A DNA stretch of 64,000 bases from Apoda limacodes (lineage: Eukaryota > Arthropoda > Insecta > Lepidoptera > Limacodidae). The translations under genes and the position numbers were made by a program. Under the pieces are notes generated by a model, which made no database searches, was not told the DNA's origin, and was given only the letters and a program-made list of their open reading frames with translations. Of the stretch, positions 54,800 to 63,992 are shown one piece after another. Location of the stretch: contig OX291552.1 in NCBI GenBank assembly GCA_946406115.1, forward strand, positions 496,001 through 560,000. The letters are read 5' to 3'. Position 1 is the first letter of the stretch, and each line of letters opens with the position of its first letter.

Positions 54800-55603
54800 C
54801 AATATAACAATGCCTAGACGTTGTAGCGCTTCGGGGATGTTGGCTGAGGCGCGATTGGATCCCTTTTTTTTTCTGACTGACTACTGCAGTTGGCTGATGC
54901 AGCATTACTGCTCCTGCGTTTAGACTACGCATAGTCGACACTATCGTATGCTAGTATGGGGCAGACGCAAGTGGTGTAAAGATTCAGCTTATGTCTAATC
55001 TTACATCTTACTGTACCTGTCTTTCACGGGATATAGACGACCGAGGACAAAAGCGGCGCGGTCTCTAACTATTTTGGTGTGATCGCGGAAGTTCAGACGC
55101 CTATTCAGGGTCACACCTAGATATTTGGCCTTGTTTTGCCAAGGAATGCCACGGCCGAAGAGTGAGAGGGAAGATGGTCACGGAGGGCAGCCAATGGTGA
55201 AGAGAACGGCAGAGCTTTTGTCGGGATTCACTTCGATTCTTCAATTCCGAAACCATTCGCCTAGGGCGGTGATTGCGAATTGGAGTCTCTTAGTGATTCT
55301 ACTTACCTGCCTGTCGGTGGTATAAATAGCGGTATCGTCCTCGAAGAGAGCTAGTTGGGTACCTAACGTTTTAGGGATATCGTTTGTGTACAGAGGTACA
55401 CTATAGGGGACAGCACGGACCCTTGCGGGACTAGAGGGGACAGCACGGACCCTTGCGGGACGAGAGGGGACAGCACGGACCCTTGCGGGACGAGAGGGGA
55501 CAGAACGGACCCTTGCGGGACGAGAGGAAGAGGATGTTTTCGACTCTATAGCGAAAGCTGCGGTTCGACAAATAGTCTCGTATGCTGAGTACACGGCGTA
55601 CAT
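54800..55603 (-). pseudogene. Jockey/R1-like LINE RT fragment with expanded PQGSVLSP motif
   Basis: Frame 55603-55241 reads upstream residues, then four tandem 10-residue units, then LYTNDIPKTLGTQLALFEDD and AIYTTDRQVSRITKRLQFAI: LFEDD is the catalytic box (normally FADD; Ala to Glu beside the intact Asp pair). In other frames it continues AKYLGVTLNRRLNFRDHTK (about 55120) and RAAFVLGRLYPVKDR (55060-55010), the thumb. The tandem units are copies of DNA which in the correct frame encodes PQGSVLSP, the palm motif just before LYTND. The expansion and frame loss make the RT non-functional. Confidence 0.75.
55407..55526. repeat. 30-bp minisatellite, four copies, inside an RT motif
   Basis: Four direct units start at 55407, 55437, 55467 and 55497; each holds ggggacagcacggacccttg followed by cgggac. 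The last differs by one base (cagaacgg). The first unit ends actag, the later ones acgag. Confidence 0.9.
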
Positions 55604-55773
55604 TCTAACAAATGTATATGTGTATATGATCCTAGTTGGTCGAAATAAAAATCATTTTACTATTTATTTATTTATTTTACTAAGCAAATATTCTGTAACG
55701 TCTCTCTATAGGCAGATAATCATTTTCTTGGAGTTAATGAATTTGCTTTGATACAAAGCAATTGTCATTTAAA

Positions 55774-55830
55774 AAACCGGCCAAGTGCGAGACTGGCTCG
55801 CGCACTGAGGGTTCCGTACAAACTTATTAT
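55774..55830 (-). repeat. F-type repeat, terminal fragment
   Basis: aaccggccaagtgcgagact, then ggctcgcgcactgagggttc and cgtac: reverse complement of the F terminus with two changes in the palindrome. Confidence 0.7.
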
Positions 55831-55983
55831 ATGTAGATAGCTCTTCCATCATAAGATCAAGTCTCCTAGGTCAACGGAAGGTACTCAATAGGTTTTGATT
55901 TATTTGTGTCACAATATGCGATAAAAATGACCGTATTTTGGGCATATTTTTTTTTTCACGTTGATATATAAGCTTTAAGTGGC

Positions 55984-56091
55984 CATAGACCCGTAGGGAC
56001 GAATTCACCACATAGACCCGTAGGGACGAATTCACCACATAGACCCGTAGGGATGAATTCACCACATAGACCCGTAGGGACGAATTCACCA
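55984..56091. repeat. 27-bp tandem repeat, four copies, at a BEL/Pao pol terminus
   Basis: Units begin catagacccgtagggacg at 55984, 56011, 56038 and 56065 (third unit has ggatg). On the minus strand they read as the 9-residue peptide VVNSSLRVY repeated in frame, directly after the last BEL/Pao pol block VLRQAVVN. Confidence 0.9.
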
Positions 56092-57060
56092 CAGCTTGTC
56101 TCAGAACGGACTCACCAACCAATACCTCAGCAACTCGAAAAACTTAATCCGCCCTGGAAACAATTGCAATATTCGACTCCTTCTCCAATGGAGGGGCGGC
56201 ATATTGGCCTCCTTCACTAAGACAAGCTCTCCTACCTCAGGAGATTCCGTTTTATTGGACCACCGGACGCGTTGTTGAAGATACTACAGTGAGAATCGTT
56301 TCTAAAATGATGACATCTGCTTCAGTAGCTCAAAACGCTTCAATCTGCTCACTGCGGTTTCGCTACATACTCAGGTATTTAACTTAGTGGACCACCAATC
56401 AGAAAATTGCCCTGAGTAAGAGCCTCCAGGTTATTTGGGTCTGATGAGATCGGACAAAGAGGCCCTGAATTCCTCAAAGGACCACTTCACTTTGACCACT
56501 GCCTCAAAGATTCCAACCTACCAAGGGGAGGCAGGAGGGTCAAATTTCCATTTGATTTCTTGCCTAGACAAATCATATCCAATTTGGATGTCATTTGTCT
56601 TGAAGAGCTCACAAATTTCCGTCGTCACTAATGCCCTTATAGTTAGTTCCGCAGTCGGAGCGAATAAAAATTCGGCAACCCTAGACGACTGACAAACCAA
56701 GACAAACAGGCCATAAACGCTTCCGTTGACAAGGCAGAAACGACCTCTAAATGGACGGCCTCGTTAGACAAACAAACGAAAACACAGCAATAGACCTTCA
56801 CTCACCCACACGAACCAAGCCGTGATCGTCAATAGTTTAGCCTTCAGTCGATAACAGTAAATACACTTCAATATTACTCCACGAATGACCCTCCGAAATT
56901 CTCGTTGTAGTAAGGCCATCATAGCACCTAAGCCAGCATGTAAGTTTTCAGGTGCCTATTCCGAATGATAAGCTCTGTTAACGGACTATGACTCGGAAGT
57001 AATAATGGGTGGCGAGCTCCATAAAGGAGTTGTGCATTACGAAGTCGGCCACCCTCACGA
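56092..57060 (-). pseudogene. BEL/Pao element 2: integrase and pol C-terminus
   Basis: Minus frame 56700-56518 contains RVAEFLFAPTAELTIRALVT and IKWKFDPPASPW: the latter is the conserved '(W)F.PP.(A)P..GG' block that ends the BEL/Pao integrase core. Broken frames follow (KVKWSFEEFRASLS). Near the end NMPPLHWRRSRILQLFPG and, shifted, FRVAEVLVGESVLRQAVV match the end of BEL/Pao pol ('W...R...L.PG.DG..RV..V.T..G...RP'). It then enters the 27-bp tandem repeat. Integrase would insert the cDNA; stops and frameshifts prevent function. Confidence 0.75.
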
Positions 57061-57860
57061 ACCAAGCCGTGATCGTCAATAAAGGGATCAGACAAGCAAC
57101 GGCTCCCTAAAATTTACACCTACCGTTGCGTAAGGTGGAGAGCACAGACTCAAAATACTCAGACTGAATAGAACGAACCCAAAATATTAATACCTGGCAA
57201 TGCTCTTCAATGGACAGAATTGGATCAGACAATTTCGCTGATTTGTTTCGCCAATTGTGGATGAAACGATTGATCCAACCTGTTACGCCAACGAGCTTAT
57301 CAAGGGAGCTGAATGAAGGCAGCAAGGATTCTCTAAGGGATTCTGCATCACGCAAAGCCTGCACCTCGACACTCAGGTGCGCAAACCAGACAGGGAATTC
57401 ACCACAAAATACAACGAGACTGACCCAACCGTTGGGGTCAAAGATCCTGGCAACTGCTGATAAAACTGTACGTTTGGTCCAAGTATTGGTGTTCAATAGG
57501 TTCTCCGCGCGGAAGGTAAACACGTCCGGAACCGGTTAATACTGAACGCCTAAAACTGCTACAGTATCTGAATTATCTGCATTCGTAAAAGTATGCGGAT
57601 TTTGGTGGTGCTCTTCCGGAAGGTCTTTGAGAATAGCCGGTTAGTTTGATACCCACTTTCTCAACTCAACAAGGCCACTTCTTGGCTGGCGGCTACCGTA
57701 CAAATATCATCCACATAGACGTCTGTCGACAAAATAGCCGAAGCCCTCGGGAAACTAAGCCGCTCACGCTCAGAGAGCTCTAAGAGGGTACGAATGGCGA
57801 CGAATGATTTGACCGTAAACCGTATGTGTTGGTATTCAGCTCAGAGACCGTGACTGAATG
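57061..57860 (-). pseudogene. BEL/Pao element 2: RT with YVDD box and fused downstream linker
   Basis: The minus strand 57830-57720 reads IRTLLELSERERLSFPRASA and ILSTDVYVDDICTVAA (catalytic YVDD intact). After frameshifts comes frame 57523-57107: MFTFRAENLLNTNTWTKRTV and LSAVARIFDPNGWVSLVV (post-palm block), then VRESLL-like residues followed by LDKLVGVTGWINRFIHNWRN, which belongs beyond RNase H. RNase H is therefore deleted and two distant segments are fused in frame. The linker resembles that of element 1 (KLVGITGWIKRFLHNLRNRS), so elements 1 and 2 are related. Confidence 0.8.
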
Positions 57861-58059
57861 CGAGGGGTGTTCTCGCCGAAGAATGAGTTGATACCTACGA
57901 TCATCCCGGTGAATCTGCGGTGGTGGTATGTGCGTCGGGTCGTTACGTTACCTCAAACATGGTTAAGCGAAGCGATGGCCGATTCACGTGTCATACATGT
58001 GAACGGGTGCCGCCTGTGCAGGCTGGTCTGCTCTTTCAAACTTCTTTGTATTCTTAGTA

Positions 58060-58090
<31 letters not shown>

Positions 58091-58898
58091 TACACAGCAG
58101 ACGTATATATGTATATGTACGTCTGCTGTGTAATATTATATGTGATATGAATATACTTTTCTCGGGAGTTACTTTAAATCCCGTCACAGAATAATTGAAG
58201 ACTTAACGTATCACATGGTGCCCCCCCTATGTAATCTGAAAAACAATAGGCAATTGCAATATTACCTAAATATTGATTGTTTTTTTTTTTAAATCAAACT
58301 ATTTACATGGATAATTATAATCAAAATATTATCTCTATTGTGGTGTCAACGTCCTGCTTAATCTAGAGGTCCCAGGGCACTACTCCAAGCTTCCGTTGTT
58401 CCCAAAATCCGTCTCAAACCGGAATCAGGAGTATCTCCTGCTGCTGGTGTGTCGGTTATCCAAAATGTGCGACACTATTGACACTGCTCACAATTGTTCA
58501 AAATCCTTGTGGCGGGTGCGTGCTTAACCGTTCGCCACGTTTTTATAACTGGATGCCCGCCGAGCGGTCGCCGGCGCAGTCAATGCTACGTCATAAATCG
58601 TAAACCGCAATTTACCTTTCATTGAATCAACTCAAATATGAAAATATATTTATTTGTGTTTGTAGATCACATAGGTAGGAACGGAATCCTCCATCCCCAA
58701 CTCCACACCCTCCAACTCGCACTTAGCCGGAGTTATAACTACAAATAAAGAATTTCGGATTTTTCCCTATATTTCTGATGCAAGACCTTGCTTTCTGTCG
58801 AATTTCATGATTCTAGGCGATTCTAAAATAAAAATGCGACAAAAATGGTTTTCCACCGTTTTTTTTTACTGAGTTGTATAAGAAGCTTCATTTTTTTT
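57861..58898. other. No gene; simple repeats and F-repeat piece
   Basis: It holds an (AT)n run (58059-58089), a 16-bp-arm palindrome (58090-58133), a ~50-bp block shared with 2895-2945 (aaaaacaataggcaattgca, 58244), a GC-richer unassigned piece (58300-58590) and an F terminus with caactcgcacttagccgg (58711-58728). The unassigned piece has LINE-like minus residues but no firm motif. Confidence 0.5.
58090..58133. repeat. Perfect palindrome, 16-bp arms, 12-bp loop
   Basis: ttacacagcagacgta (58090-58105) and tacgtctgctgtgtaa (58118-58133) are exact reverse complements around tatatgtatatg. It directly abuts an (AT)n run. Confidence 0.9.
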
Positions 58899-59124
58899 AC
58901 GGCTTCAAGAGAGAACGTAAACCTCAATATTTGATATTAATTTTTACGGCTTCAAGAGACCGTAAACCTCAATATTTGATATTAATTTTTACGGCTTCAA
59001 GAGACCGTGAACCTCAATATTTGATATAAATTTTTACAGCTTCAAGAGACCGTAAACCTCAATATTTGATATTAATTTTTACGGCTTCAAGAGACCGTAA
59101 ACCTCAATATTTGATATTAATTTC
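58899..59124. repeat. 45-bp tandem repeat, five copies
   Basis: Units start acggcttcaagagaccgtaa at 58899 (47 bp, with extra bases), 58946, 58991, 59036 and 59081. Each unit contains a short inverted acggcttc/gagaccgt-type element and cctcaatatttgatatt. Not related in sequence to the 45-bp array at 5086-5566. Confidence 0.9.
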
Positions 59125-59240
59125 AACTTGATACCTTTACGCATTCCTGAGAAAAAGGGTCTTGACGGACAGACGGACAGCAAAGAGATCCTATAAGGGT
59201 TTCTTTTTTCCTTTTGAGATACGGAACCCTAAAAAGAAGG
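59125..59240 (+). repeat. Lepidopteran dispersed repeat flanking the 45-bp array
   Basis: acttgatacctttacgcatt, gagaaaaagggtcttgacgg, acagacggacag, atcctataagggttt and tacggaaccctaaaaa form a common repeat whose end shares the acggaaccct motif with family F. Confidence 0.65.
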
Positions 59241-59479
59241 TTCTCAGTTTGACCCGTATGTTTGTTGTATGTATGATTGTATGTTTGTCCGCGATTATCT
59301 CGCGTTTGGCTGAACCGATTTTGAGGCGGTTTTCAGTAAAGTATTTGTTACATTCTGGAGAAGTTTTTAGTATACAACAAATGGCTATTCATGTTCCCAT
59401 GGTGATCAGGTAAAGATATATTGATTGGATCCTGAAAAAAATCCAGGAAACTCTTGATTTTAAAGGCACACCTAAAGCA

Positions 59480-59937
59480 ATTTCGATATTTTTTTTATAC
59501 TACTAAGGTCACAAAAAAGCTTACGGTCCACCTAATGGTAAGCGGTCACCGCAGCCTATGGATGCTTGCAACACCAGGGGCATCACATGCGCGTTTTCGA
59601 CCCTTAAAAAATGTAATAACTTTTTTCTTTACGCACCCCATACTGTAGTCCTCAGAGAAAACCTCGGCAGGGAGAGCTCATTCTACAACCTAAGCGTTCG
59701 CGAGAGGAAGTTTTTAAAAAACCACACTGAACGTGACTATTTAGGTTCCAAAGTGTAAAGTAAACCTTGCCGATGGCGAGCGGTGCGATGGCAGAAAATA
59801 GCCGTGGGATGATGGCCACTTTTCAACAATTCCTCAGAACACATCCCATTATACAAGCGGTAGAACACACACAGGGAGGCAAAGTCTTTACTCAGACTTA
59901 AGGGTTTGATACGACAAGTTAATTTGGGAACGTCAAA
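59480..59937 (-). mobile_element. B-family LINE 3' end
   Basis: T-run (59488-59495) then atactactaaggtcacaaaa, acctaatggtaagcggtcac and the cgcagcctatggatgcttgc block, running back into the RT C-terminal coding region (tgccgatggcgagcggtgcg, agaacacacacagggaggca). Diverged, with stops. Truncated near 59937. Confidence 0.8.
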
Positions 59938-60001
59938 GAATGATGAATTTTTTTAGTGTATGAAAAAATAAGTCAAAAAGGTTAGTTACAAGTAAAAAAT
60001 G

Positions 60002-60244
60002 AAAACTTTTTTTAACAAAAATAAGAATCGACTCCAAAAAGATGCACTAAAAAGGTAAAAAAATAAATGTTTCAAAAAATCTGATCTAAATTACAGTTTA
60101 AAGTTGGTGTTGTGCAAGTGAAGTGTGAAGTGTGTTATAAACTGTTAGAGACCACCAACTTCAAACTGTAATTTAGCTCAGATTTTTTGTAACAATTATT
60201 TTTACCTTTTTAGTGCATCTTCTTGTTTTTGTTAAAAAAGTTTT
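60002..60244. repeat. H-family fold-back element, copy 3 (best preserved)
   Basis: Left arm 60002-60109 and right arm 60153-60244 are inverted: aaaactttttttaac / gttaaaaaagtttt outside, agatgcactaaaaaggt / acctttttagtgcatct in the middle, acagtttaaagttggtg / caccaacttcaaactgt at the loop. The 43-bp loop holds gtgaagtgtgttataaactg. Related copies at 27515 and 28003. Confidence 0.8.
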
Positions 60245-61084
60245 GTCAAGTAATGCAGAATCGAAGATTATAAAATGCTTTATGCTTTACAAATAATATT
60301 GAAACTAGCAATTGTCACGTTACCTATATCTTTGTTTTTTTTGTAAAAACGCCTGTACTATACTTAAAACAAGACGTAATACGATTGTTTAAACGAAAAA
60401 AAACCTGTGACGTCTTATCGGTATTGATCGAAGTTTCAAAACAATTAAGACCTTTCTTGCTAGTCGGTTGAGTAAGACCTTAGAAAATAGAAGATAATGC
60501 TGGTGCTTGGTGCTACTCTTGCCGCTCGCCTTTGTTTCACCGAATCTTCGTGTACCTACCACATTACATAATCAGTCCTCGCCGAATGTGGAACCAACTT
60601 TAATTGAGGTTCTGCAGCTCCTACTCGTAGCTACTACATTTCACAAAAAACAATTACAAATAAAAAATTACGAACTAGGTTCCAATGTGAGCTTAATTAA
60701 AGATACTCTGGGCAGTCGTAACTTTATGTGCGAGTGCGAGTGCGAGAGCGAGTGAGACAGTGTCGCCACGAAGCGGTGCTAATAACTGAACTTTATGTTA
60801 TAATAAAACCTCGCCGCTTTAAACTTTATGTGTAAACGTCGCCTTAACGACGCGCCATGTTTATCTGGAGACCTGTCATTTTATGATTATTGGATTGGAT
60901 CACCTATTTAACTACATATGTATTACATTTGTGTTACGAGACGTCATAGCGGCAGTTAGGTTATGATTCCGCGTCGCCCCTCGCCTCTCGCTCCTCTGTT
61001 ACGACCCTGTGATAGGCATAGATTCATTCAATCATCGGTGGGTCTTTTAGTGTCAGTGGCTGGCCATTGACCACCAAATACGCT
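60245..61084. other. No gene confirmed
   Basis: An 82-codon plus frame (60507-60755) has no recognisable domain and ends in a gtgcgagtgcgagtgcgag simple repeat (60728-60752). The rest is unassigned. Confidence 0.4.
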
Positions 61085-61975
61085 GTTTTTAGGCTTCCGT
61101 AGCCTAATGGCAAAAAACGGAACCCTTATGGATTCGTCATGTCTGTCTGTCTCTCTGTCCGTCCGTATGTCACAGCCACTTTTCTCCGAAACTATAAAAA
61201 CTATACTGTTGAAACTTGGTAAGTAAATGTATTCTGTGAACCGCATTAAGATTTTCACACCAAAATAGAAAAAAAACAAAAAAATTTTTGGGTTCCCCAT
61301 ACTTAGAACTGAAACTCAGATTTTTTTTGAAGTGTAAACTTCTTTAGCGGCGCTGTGCACTTTTTTGTGATGGGTAAAAACTGTTAAACACGCGTCAGGT
61401 CACGTGTCCTGATGGAAAATTCGTAAGATGTCACTCGCGTTAGGACACGTGACCTTTATTTACATTAGGTTAGTTTTTATTTTTAGTATATGGCGATTAT
61501 GAGTAGTACAGGGAGGTTGGATATGGGATTTTAATTCTATGACAGATTGAGCTGTCAAATATACAACGTCAAAAAAGTAAATAAACAAAAGTTATTATTT
61601 TTAACAAATAAATATGGGTAAGAAGTGATGGGAAGTAAATAGCGAGTATGTTTTCACTTCTGCCGGCACTCCCGGAGTGCAACCCGTTTTTTTTTATCAA
61701 AATCTTTACGTGGGTGTATCTATGGATAGGTCTTAAAAATGATATTGAGGTTTCTAATATCATTTCTTTCTAAACTGAATAGTTTGTGGTAAAATGTGTG
61801 ACTAAAAAAAAAATATGATGTACATTACCATGCAAACTTCCACCGAAAATTGGTTTGAACGAGATCTAGTGAGTAGTTTTTTTTAATAAGACATAAATCG
61901 TAAACCGAGTTCGAATTTCATAGATAATGGTGTGAAACCCTTCGGGCGCGAGTCCGACTCGCACCTGGCCGATTT
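61085..61975 (+). repeat. F-family element split by a G-family insertion
   Basis: The left part (61085-61328) runs from aggcttccgtagcctaatgg to gaactgaaactcaga. The right part (61687-61975) resumes with gtgtatctatggataggtct and ends at gcgagtccgactcgcacct (61947-61965). Both parts follow the order of the F copy at 50276-51050 (ctgttgaaacttggtaagta; tgatgtacattaccatgcaa). The G copy 61329-61686 lies between, so this F element was present first. Confidence 0.75.
61329..61686 (+). repeat. G-family repeat, full-length copy (358 bp) nested in F
   Basis: It starts gaagtgtaaacttc (61329-61342) and ends gcactcccggagtgc (61666-61680) plus aacccg. It is flanked by 8 T on the left and 9 T on the right, which fixes both element ends. 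The body includes ggtcacgtgtcctgatgg, ttaggacacgtgacc and gagtagtacagggaggttgg, the same subfamily as 33332-33675. No open frame. Confidence 0.9.
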
Positions 61976-62100
61976 TTTTGTTTATACCACTAAGGTGGCA
62001 AACAAGCTTACAGTCCGCCTGATGATAAGCGGTCACCGTAGCCCATGGACGCTTGCAACACCAGGGGTATCACTCACGTGTTGCCGACTCACGTATTTTG
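61976..62100 (-). mobile_element. B-family LINE, last ~120 bp only
   Basis: ataccactaaggtggcaaac, cgcctgatgataagcggtca, agcccatggacgcttgcaac, then accaggggtatcactca. Strongly 5' truncated. It directly follows the terminus of the F element. Confidence 0.8.
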
Positions 62101-62464
62101 TATGGAGGGGCCGTTGTGTGCGATAGCACAAACAAAGATACAACGACTCATAAATATATATATCTTTCTGTCTGTCCTTCATTTCTTTATCTATTCATGC
62201 TTAAACCGCTTAACCGATTTAGATATTATTATATTTTGGCAAGGAAATACTTGGAGTCCTGGGAAATGACATAGGCTACTTGAAAACGTCAAGTGTGAGT
62301 CGGTTTTTTCTTTTATGTAACTATGATATAATTGTAGTAACAATGCGTCACAGTGTGATTGACCTCTTATATCGTTAGATATGTTTCTCATATGTTCCAG
62401 GTATTTACTTATGGTTTTTGATCCTTCCCAATAAGGTTGCATATTGTAGTACACTATTCATTTC
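62101..62464 (-). repeat. 'agcctatgtc' dispersed repeat, reversed
   Basis: On the minus strand gactcacacttgacgttttc, aagtagcctatgtcatttcc and aaatcggttaagcggtttaa (62330-62205) match the repeat at 30560-30660. The left part 62101-62190 is unassigned. Confidence 0.5.
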
Positions 62465-62957
62465 CAATCATCTCGAATTAATTTCATGTTCGCAAGGGAG
62501 TCAAAGTATAGGGATTGATTATCAGGTAATAATGAAATATTGTATGAGGCGTGAGTAGTTGATAAGATGGCTGATTTTTTTTTTATTTAGTAAATCAGTT
62601 ATTTCGTCTGCAAATTCAGTGCGCTGAACATACTGAAAAACTTTGGTTTTGGCGCATTTCAGTTCTTTTATCGTTAGATTGTTGTTGTTTATTTTTCTTT
62701 GAAATAAATCTGATGACCCACGCTTATATTCTAACTACTCTTGTAAATGTGCTATTTTTACATAATAACAAGTTGATTATGCTGTCGTCACAGTTTTGAT
62801 TAACTACACAAGTTTGTTTTATTTTCTTCAATTCTTGATTTGTTTCTTCTGATTTCAAGTACTGCCAGCAATCTGCAGGCATAACAGAAGTAATCTGACT
62901 GACTCTGTTCGCTACAAAAGGTTTCCATCTCGCTGGATCTCCCTTTATCCAACCCAA
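62465..62957 (-). pseudogene. BEL/Pao element 3: RNase H end and linker
   Basis: Minus frame 62957-62724 reads MGWIKGDPARWKPFVANRVS and QITSVMPADCWQYLKSEE, the end of the BEL/Pao RNase H. In other frames the linker WVIRFISKKN and the following ISLLPDNQSLYFDSLANMKL, RDDWK continue to about 62465. No integrase motif remains. Frameshifts separate it from the RNase H start. Confidence 0.75.
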
Positions 62958-62975
62958 AGCTGCTGTAGAGTCGTT

Positions 62976-63511
62976 TCAACCATATAATTTAATTGTATAG
63001 TGGCTGAAACATTGTTTTATCTTGTTCATTAGTTTTGATAATAAGTGAGCTCCACACAGCTCCAGTTTGGGCATCGTCACTTTTTTGCTAGCGGATACTA
63101 GTCGTGTTTTTGCGACTACTACTACAACTTTCGACTGCTCTCCTACTGATGTTTTGCAATAAATTACACAAGCGTACGCTTTTGTCGAAGCGTCACAGAA
63201 ACCGTGAAGCTCTAAGTGGCTTCCTTCTTTTGTCCCTAGCCCTCTTTCCAGGTGTAATTTGCTGATGTTTTTTAAGTCTGATTTAATGTGTTTCCATTCT
63301 GCTTTGATTTCTTCTGTCAATTCATCATCCCAGTTAATTTTAGATAGCCAAACTGTTTGGCTATAATTTCAATTTGATATATCTGACAAGAGACTGCGTT
63401 TTGTTTCTTTTGAAGATGATGGCTCAATTTTGGACTGAAAATTAAAGTTGTCTTCTTGTGGATTCCAACGTAAACCCAGAGTATTTGTGGAATCAAGCTG
63501 TTTAAATCCAA
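62976..63511 (-). pseudogene. BEL/Pao element 3: RNase H, N-terminal part
   Basis: Frame 63320-62976 reads ISKLHLERGLGTKEGSHLEL then HGFCDASTKAYACVIYCK (catalytic Asp of RNase H in FCDAS), TRLVSASKKVTMPKLELCGA and HLLSKLM. This is the BEL/Pao RNase H core with its 'P(R)LEL.(G)A.LL..L' block. A frameshift near 63320-63370 separates it from the RT, and one near 62970 from its own C-terminus. Confidence 0.85.
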
Positions 63512-63992
63512 AATTGTCTCCTCTGCATCGATTATTTTCCCCGTTTTGTAATAATTTTGGTGAATTAGAGTTCCATTTTCTTAAGTTAAAACCTCCTGAT
63601 TTTAATAAACATATTAAATCCTGCTGTAATTTCTTTGCTGACGATAAAGAATGAGCTCCATGAAGCAGATCAGCCATGTAGAATGATTCCTCGAGAACCT
63701 TTACTGCTTCACTGTTGTAATTATGTTTTTCATCTTGTGCCAGCTGTTTTAAGGTCATCATTGCTAAAAATGGCGAACACTTCATACCGTAAGTTGTAGT
63801 ACATAATTGAAATTCTTGATATGCTGAGTCAGGAATATCACGCCATATGATCTTTTGAAATTTTTGATCCTTTTCATCAATAAGGATTTGCCTAAACATC
63901 TTTTCTATATCAGCAGTAAATGCATACTCAAATTGTCTCCATTTTAATATTAATAGTTGTAAATCTTGCTGTAAATTTGGCCCAGAATACAT
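63369..63992 (-). pseudogene. BEL/Pao element 3: reverse transcriptase (207 codons open, runs to edge)
   Basis: Open minus frame: FTADIEKMFRQILIDEKDQ (residues 25-43; first catalytic Asp28), KIIWRDIPDSAYQEFQLCTT, YGMKCSPFLAMMTLKQLAQD (68-87) and ESFYMADLLHGAHSLSSAKK (102-121). The catalytic YVDD box of the family reads YMAD: the first Asp of the pair is Ala. It continues SGGFNLRKWNSNSPKLL and TNTLGLRWNPQEDNF, the normal post-palm region. The N-terminal Pol lies beyond the window's right edge. The open frame suggests a fairly recent copy, but the Asp change would abolish polymerisation. Confidence 0.85.

Noticed and set aside
55871..56122. Novel repeat protein with VVNSSLRVY units
   Set aside because: It is the end of a decayed BEL/Pao pol followed by a 27-bp tandem repeat; the rest of the frame is unrelated AT-rich DNA.
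57984..58187. Minus-strand frame with YIYIYIYMY run
   Set aside because: Translation of the (AT)n microsatellite.
60507..60755. 82-codon plus frame with hydrophobic start
   Set aside because: It ends in a gtgcga simple repeat, has no recognisable domain and lacks supporting context.
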